A DNA stretch of 8,686 nucleotides from Thermoplasmata archaeon (GTDB lineage Archaea; Thermoplasmatota; Thermoplasmata; Thermoplasmatales; Thermoplasmataceae): NCBI GenBank assembly GCA_021835265.1, contig JAKBQK010000466.1, positions 1-8,686 of the forward strand, in the 5' to 3' direction. Numbering within the stretch: position 1 is the stretch's first letter; each line of letters opens with the position of its first letter. Shown here piece after piece: positions 5,077 through 8,686 of this stretch. A program made the position numbers and the translations under genes. The notes under the pieces were generated by a model, which saw nothing but the letters and a program-made list of their open reading frames with translations, searched no databases and was not told the origin of the DNA.

Positions 5077-6045
5077 ATGTTTCCAGAGTACAGACCAAGA
5101 AGACTAAGGGCTAATCCACTTTTAAGAAGCCTGACAGGTGAGACAAAAATAAGCCTCGATAGATTAATCATGCCAGTTTTTATAGATGAGAATTTAACTG
5201 AACCGCAAGAAATACCAAGCTTACCCAGTATATTCACGCAGACACTCGATAGTGTTGATGAATATGCAAAACATTTGAAAAAAATTGGTGTAAACACGGT
5301 GCTCTTATTTGGTATTCCAGAAAAAAAGGATAGCGAGGGATCTCAGTCATTCGCCGATGATGGTATTATACAGAGAAGTATTAAGTCATTTAGAAATAAT
5401 GAACTCCTTGTAGTTACTGATCTTTGCATGTGTGAATATACAGATCACGGCCACTGTGGTATATTGAGAGGAAAAGAAGTATGGAATGATAAAACTCTTG
5501 ACTACTATGGTAAAATTGCAGTGAGTCAGGCAGAGGCGGGATCAAATATTATTGCACCAAGTGGAATGATGGACGGTCAGGTAAAAAAAATTAGAAATGA
5601 ACTGGATGGAAAGGGTTTTGAAAATATTCCAATAATGGCATACTCTGCCAAGTATGCGTCCTCATTATACGGTCCCTTCAGGGACGCTGCAAAGTCCACA
5701 CCATCTTTTGGAGACAGAAAAACATATCAAATGGACCCAGCAAATATAAATGAAGCAATGAGGGAAATTGAACTTGATATAGAAGAGGGGGCAGACATTA
5801 TCATGGTTAAACCTTCATTATTCTATATGGATGTGATCAGAGAAGCTTCAACCATATTCAATAGACCACTGGCTGCATATGGTGTAAGTGGCGAATATAA
5901 CATGATAATTAATGCCGTGAAAAATGGGTTCATATCTGAATCAGCCATAAATGAATATGTCACTTCGGTATTCAGGGCTGGAGCGGATATCTTCATTACC
6001 TATTTTGCAGAATCACTGGCAGAAGGGATGAAGGGAAAGATTTAA
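5077..6045 (+). CDS. hemB: Porphobilinogen synthase (delta-aminolevulinate dehydratase, HemB)
   Basis: This 322-residue TIM-barrel enzyme joins two 5-aminolevulinate molecules into porphobilinogen, the first common pyrrole of heme, siroheme and corrinoid synthesis. Both Schiff-base lysines are seen: Lys192 in YSAKYASSLYGPFRDA and Lys245 in MVKPSLFYMD. The metal site carries three cysteines, Cys117, Cys119 and Cys127 (DLCMCEYTDHGHCG), which marks the zinc-dependent class rather than the Asp-rich magnesium-only type. The N-terminal RPRRLRANPLLR arm is typical of the family and is used in oligomer contacts. Length is normal and the protein is cytosolic. No other hem gene is in the window. The ATG at 5077 has no SD but sits about 25 bases past a TATA box, so it is probably leaderless. 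The M61 peptidase gene follows 32 bases downstream and may share its transcript. Confidence 0.95.
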   Translation: MFPEYRPRRLRANPLLRSLTGETKISLDRLIMPVFIDENLTEPQEIPSLPSIFTQTLDSVDEYAKHLKKIGVNTVLLFGIPEKKDSEGSQSFADDGIIQRSIKSFRNNELLVVTDLCMCEYTDHGHCGILRGKEVWNDKTLDYYGKIAVSQAEAGSNIIAPSGMMDGQVKKIRNELDGKGFENIPIMAYSAKYASSLYGPFRDAAKSTPSFGDRKTYQMDPANINEAMREIELDIEEGADIIMVKPSLFYMDVIREASTIFNRPLAAYGVSGEYNMIINAVKNGFISESAINEYVTSVFRAGADIFITYFAESLAEGMKGKI

Positions 6046-6062
6046 ATGAATTTTGAAAATGT

Positions 6063-6070
6063 GAGAGTGA
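6063..6070 (+). promoter_or_regulatory. Partial Shine-Dalgarno site for the M61 peptidase gene
   Basis: GAGAGTGA at 6063-6070 ends 7 bases before ATG 6078. It is one base off a GGAGGTGA-like site across most of its length. Having an SD and only a 32-base gap after hemB suggests translation from a hemB-M61 transcript. Confidence 0.4.
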
Positions 6071-6077
6071 TAATATA

Positions 6078-7838
6078 ATGAAATTAGGGTATATATTAGA
6101 AATGAGAGAACCTCAAAATGGTTTCTTTCAGGTAACTATGAATATTGACTCAGTATCAGAAGATATAACCATGTTAACAATCCCCGCCTGGACACCTGGC
6201 TCCTATGCAATCAGAGACTATGCCAGAAACGTGAGAATGCTGAAAGCAAGAACGCCAGAAAATGAAAGTATAGAGATCCAGAAAAAGGATAAATCAACGT
6301 GGAAATTAATAAACGGAAATAACAAGACGTTCAATGTTTCTTATGAGGTATATGCAGGAGATTTCTCCGTTAGAGGAAGTCATCTGGACACCACACATGG
6401 ATATCTCAATGGCACTAACGTTTTCATGTATATAGAAGGTTATAAAGATCAATCCATAGAATTGATCATTAAGCCATATGAAGATTGGAAAGTTTCAACT
6501 GGCCTTGAAAAAATTGGTGAAAATAGATTCAGAGCAACAAACTATGATATATTTGCAGATTCCCCAATCGAAATTGGGAAACATCGGTCTCTTCTCTTCA
6601 CGGTGGATGGAAAGGAGCACGAAATTGCCCTATATGGGGAAGGAAACGAAAACACAGATAAACTTGTAGAAGATGTAAAGAAAATAGTGGAAACTTCAAG
6701 GACAGTATTCGGAAACCTTCCGTACAAAAGGTATGTCTTCATAATGCACCTAACTGATAAAGGATCAGGTGGTCTTGAGCATCTTAATTCAAATACCATA
6801 GATTTTAATAGATTTGCATTTGGTGATAAGAGAGATTATCAGTCTTTTCTTTCAGTAGTTACTCACGAATATTTCCATCTATGGAATGTAAAGAGAATTA
6901 GGCCTGTTGAACTTGGTCCATTTAATTACAAGGAAGAGAATTATAGCTCATTACTCTGGGTATCTGAAGGAATTACTAACTTTTATGCATATATAATCCT
7001 CCTGAGGAGTGGACTTATTTCAAAAGAAGAGTATTTCAAGCATGTATCAGAGATTTTCAGAGCATATGATATGACACCTGGAACAAGATACGAATCCGCC
7101 TCTGAGTCTTCCTTTGATGCATGGATAAAGCTTTACCGTGAGTCCCCAAATAATTTGAACAGTTATGTTTCTTACTATCTTAAGGGAGAAATACTTGGTT
7201 TCATGATAAGTTTAAGGATATGCGAATACACAAAGGGGCAAAAAAGCCTTGATGACGTATTCAGGCACATGATAGAAAAATATAACAAGGATGGACGTGG
7301 ATTCACCGAAAAAGACCTCCTTTCAACACTCTCTGAGGTGTCATCCTTAGACTTTGGACCATTCTTCGCAAAATATGTAAGAGGCACAGATAATATTGAT
7401 TTTGTATCTGAACTGAAAAGAATTGGAATGACACTGGAAGAAAAATATGATGGTTTAGATAAGGGATTTAATCAGACTCTCCCATTTCTTGGAATTATTG
7501 TAAAAAAGGACAAGAATACGGTATATTCTGTTATTGAAGATTCACCTGCACAAAAAGCCGGAATTATGCCCGAAGATGAGATCCTGGCAATAGATAAATT
7601 CAAGATGGATTCCAGATTTTTGAAACCTCTAAGAGAAAGGAGGGATTCTATGTTTATAGATAGTCTGAGAGATTATAAACCTGGAGACAGAATAAGAATA
7701 CATCTTTTCAGAAGAGGCTTGCTGGACAGGGCTGATGCCACTCTGGGTGAGGCACCAAAGGATCTATATGAGATCAGAGATTCTGAAGGACTTGATGAAA
7801 TAACCTCAAGAGTAAGAGAGAAATTTCTTATGGGATAG
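6078..7838 (+). CDS. M61-family zinc metallopeptidase with PDZ domain
   Basis: The 586-residue protein matches the M61 glycyl aminopeptidase family. The N-terminal beta-sandwich region (about 1-170) includes the conserved PAWTPGSYAIRDYARN segment (36-51). The catalytic part holds GGLEH at 231-235, probably for substrate N-terminus binding, and the zinc motif HEYFH at 263-267, giving His263, His267 and catalytic Glu264. Glu297 in LWVSEGIT is the expected third ligand. A PDZ domain follows near 469-555 (FLGIIV, then SPAQKAGIMPEDEILAI). There is no signal peptide or membrane segment, so it should act in the cytosol, perhaps trimming peptides released by the proteasome or tricorn; that role is inferred. 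M61 enzymes prefer N-terminal Gly or Ala, but specificity is unproven here. It starts 32 bases after hemB and has a partial SD. Its length is close to the usual size for the family. Confidence 0.9.
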   Translation: MKLGYILEMREPQNGFFQVTMNIDSVSEDITMLTIPAWTPGSYAIRDYARNVRMLKARTPENESIEIQKKDKSTWKLINGNNKTFNVSYEVYAGDFSVRGSHLDTTHGYLNGTNVFMYIEGYKDQSIELIIKPYEDWKVSTGLEKIGENRFRATNYDIFADSPIEIGKHRSLLFTVDGKEHEIALYGEGNENTDKLVEDVKKIVETSRTVFGNLPYKRYVFIMHLTDKGSGGLEHLNSNTIDFNRFAFGDKRDYQSFLSVVTHEYFHLWNVKRIRPVELGPFNYKEENYSSLLWVSEGITNFYAYIILLRSGLISKEEYFKHVSEIFRAYDMTPGTRYESASESSFDAWIKLYRESPNNLNSYVSYYLKGEILGFMISLRICEYTKGQKSLDDVFRHMIEKYNKDGRGFTEKDLLSTLSEVSSLDFGPFFAKYVRGTDNIDFVSELKRIGMTLEEKYDGLDKGFNQTLPFLGIIVKKDKNTVYSVIEDSPAQKAGIMPEDEILAIDKFKMDSRFLKPLRERRDSMFIDSLRDYKPGDRIRIHLFRRGLLDRADATLGEAPKDLYEIRDSEGLDEITSRVREKFLMG

Positions 7839-7851
7839 ACACTTATAAAAT

Positions 7852-7895
7852 AGTTTAAACTGAAATAAATAAAAATAAAACTAATATATGAGTTT
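7852..7895. promoter_or_regulatory. Promoter with four AAACT/AGTTT half-sites before the HTH regulator
   Basis: A TATA-like TAATATAT (7882-7889) lies 24-31 bases upstream of the GTG at 7913, suggesting leaderless transcription. Half-sites surround it: AGTTTAAACT is a perfect 10-bp palindrome at 7852-7861, and AAACT (7878-7882) with AGTTT (7891-7895) form a second inverted pair across the box. The two AAACT copies are 21 bp apart, about two helical turns. This arrangement would suit a repressor, possibly the HTH protein encoded downstream, but AT-rich sequence makes chance copies likely too. Confidence 0.35.
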
Positions 7896-7912
7896 AGCAA
7901 TTTACATGCTCA

Positions 7913-8686
7913 GTGGAGGACTATCGTACCTGGGCAAACAGGAATCTGATGATGATTCTGAAAGCAAATGACTATTTACCAATAGAGATTGATATGGATG
8001 GGTCATTGAGCTTTGATATTTTAGCTAAAGGTAGTGAGGAGACTGTTATCTTAAAATCTGTGTATAACGTGGATACTTTAAAAATTGACATGGCTTCAGA
8101 ACTCTACAGGCTATCGACGAGTATGGATCTCGTTCCAATTATCATTGGTTACAAATCTGGTTCAGGGGAACTGGAAGATAACGTAATGTACTTCAGGCAT
8201 AAGATCCCCATAATGACTATTGAAACTTTCAGAGAATACGTTAAAGGAAACAGACCAAATATATATTCTGGACCAGGTGGATATTACGTAAATATCGATG
8301 GAAGGAAAATGCAGGAGCTCAGGGCAAAAAAGGGATGTTCAATTGGTTATGTTTCAGGGAAGATTGGAATGTCAAGAAGATCCATTTCACTGTATGAAAC
8401 TGGAAATTCTACAACGCTGGACGTATTTAATAAATTAAAGTCACTCCTCGGAGAGGATATTAGTAAAAGTATAGATCTTAGGGAAACGCTGAAGGGCTCT
8501 AAGCTTGATAATGTTACAGAAGAGTCAGCCGACGAATTTATAAGGGGCATAAAACAGGTCATGGGCGGTTTTGGAATGATTACTGAATTCTTCAGAAGAG
8601 TTCCGTTCGATGCCCTAAGTGAGGAACAGTCTGAGATCATGTACATAATGGGGATTTCAGAAAAGAATAAATTTGAATCAAAAAAG
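7913..8686 (+). CDS. Putative XRE-type HTH regulator, COG1395-like (3' end off window)
   Basis: A frame opens with GTG at 7913 and stays open for 258 codons to the window edge without a stop, so the gene is truncated at its 3' end. Family members are about 300 residues, so roughly 40-60 are probably missing. The N-terminal part (1-125) fits the nuclease-like domain of the archaeal putative HTH-type regulator family. YYVNIDGRKMQELRAKKG leads into an XRE/Cro-type helix-turn-helix at about 131-180 (recognition helix near MSRRSISLYETG, 153-164). A C-terminal domain includes RRVPFDALS, a conserved PFDA motif of the family as I remember it. The nearest upstream in-frame stop is at 7895-7897, so GTG 7913 is the first plausible start. 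There is no SD but there is a well-placed TATA box. Target genes are unknown, and autoregulation is only a guess. Confidence 0.85.
   Translation, partial: MEDYRTWANRNLMMILKANDYLPIEIDMDGSLSFDILAKGSEETVILKSVYNVDTLKIDMASELYRLSTSMDLVPIIIGYKSGSGELEDNVMYFRHKIPIMTIETFREYVKGNRPNIYSGPGGYYVNIDGRKMQELRAKKGCSIGYVSGKIGMSRRSISLYETGNSTTLDVFNKLKSLLGEDISKSIDLRETLKGSKLDNVTEESADEFIRGIKQVMGGFGMITEFFRRVPFDALSEEQSEIMYIMGISEKNKFESKK

Noticed and set aside
7888..7971. 27-codon plus ORF with an acidic tail, starting at ATG 7888
   Set aside because: It overlaps the regulator start in another frame and its ATG is inside the TATA box.
8347..8646. Minus-strand 99-codon ORF
   Set aside because: It is antisense to the HTH regulator, whose plus-strand frame matches a known family throughout; no SD or motif supports the antisense frame.

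Overview
The window reads as a compact chromosomal segment from an AT-rich archaeon, most likely a thermoacidophilic member of the Thermoplasmatales (Thermoplasma/Ferroplasma/Cuniculiplasma-like). The assignment is inferred from: an archaeal-type putative HTH regulator (COG1395-like); a GvpD/RecA-superfamily P-loop ATPase; preQ0 genes (queD, queC) that fit archaeosine synthesis; archaeal TATA-like boxes rather than -35/-10 promoters; apparent leaderless genes beside Shine-Dalgarno-led ones; and heavy use of AGA/AGG and ATA codons. The exact genus cannot be fixed from the sequence alone. No mobile element, CRISPR array, rRNA or tRNA was seen.

Layout. Bases 1-94 are upstream DNA with an 8-bp inverted repeat. 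Positions 95-2110 hold a tightly overlapping plus-strand trio: a 2,4-dienoyl-CoA-reductase-like SDR, then queD (ATGA overlap), then queC (8-nt overlap, TTG start). On the minus strand, mdh (2116-3084) runs convergently into queC with only 5 bases between the stops. A 476-bp divergent intergenic region (3085-3560) follows. It is the largest gap and the least explained part of the window. The plus strand then carries a GvpD-like ATPase (3561-5009), hemB (5077-6045), an M61-family metallopeptidase with a PDZ domain (6078-7838), and an XRE-type regulator (7913 to the window edge, truncated).

How the genes relate. QueD and QueC act in sequence toward preQ0, the precursor of archaeosine in tRNA; QueD's substrate-supplying enzyme and QueE are not here. 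MDH is central carbon metabolism, HemB is the porphobilinogen step of tetrapyrrole synthesis, and the SDR suggests handling of unsaturated acyl-CoAs. There is no obvious single pathway joining all the genes, and I see no clear new multi-gene system. The items most worth a second look are the SDR-que coupling, the GvpD-like ATPase without gas-vesicle genes, the divergent intergenic region, and the repeated half-sites around the promoter of the regulator gene.
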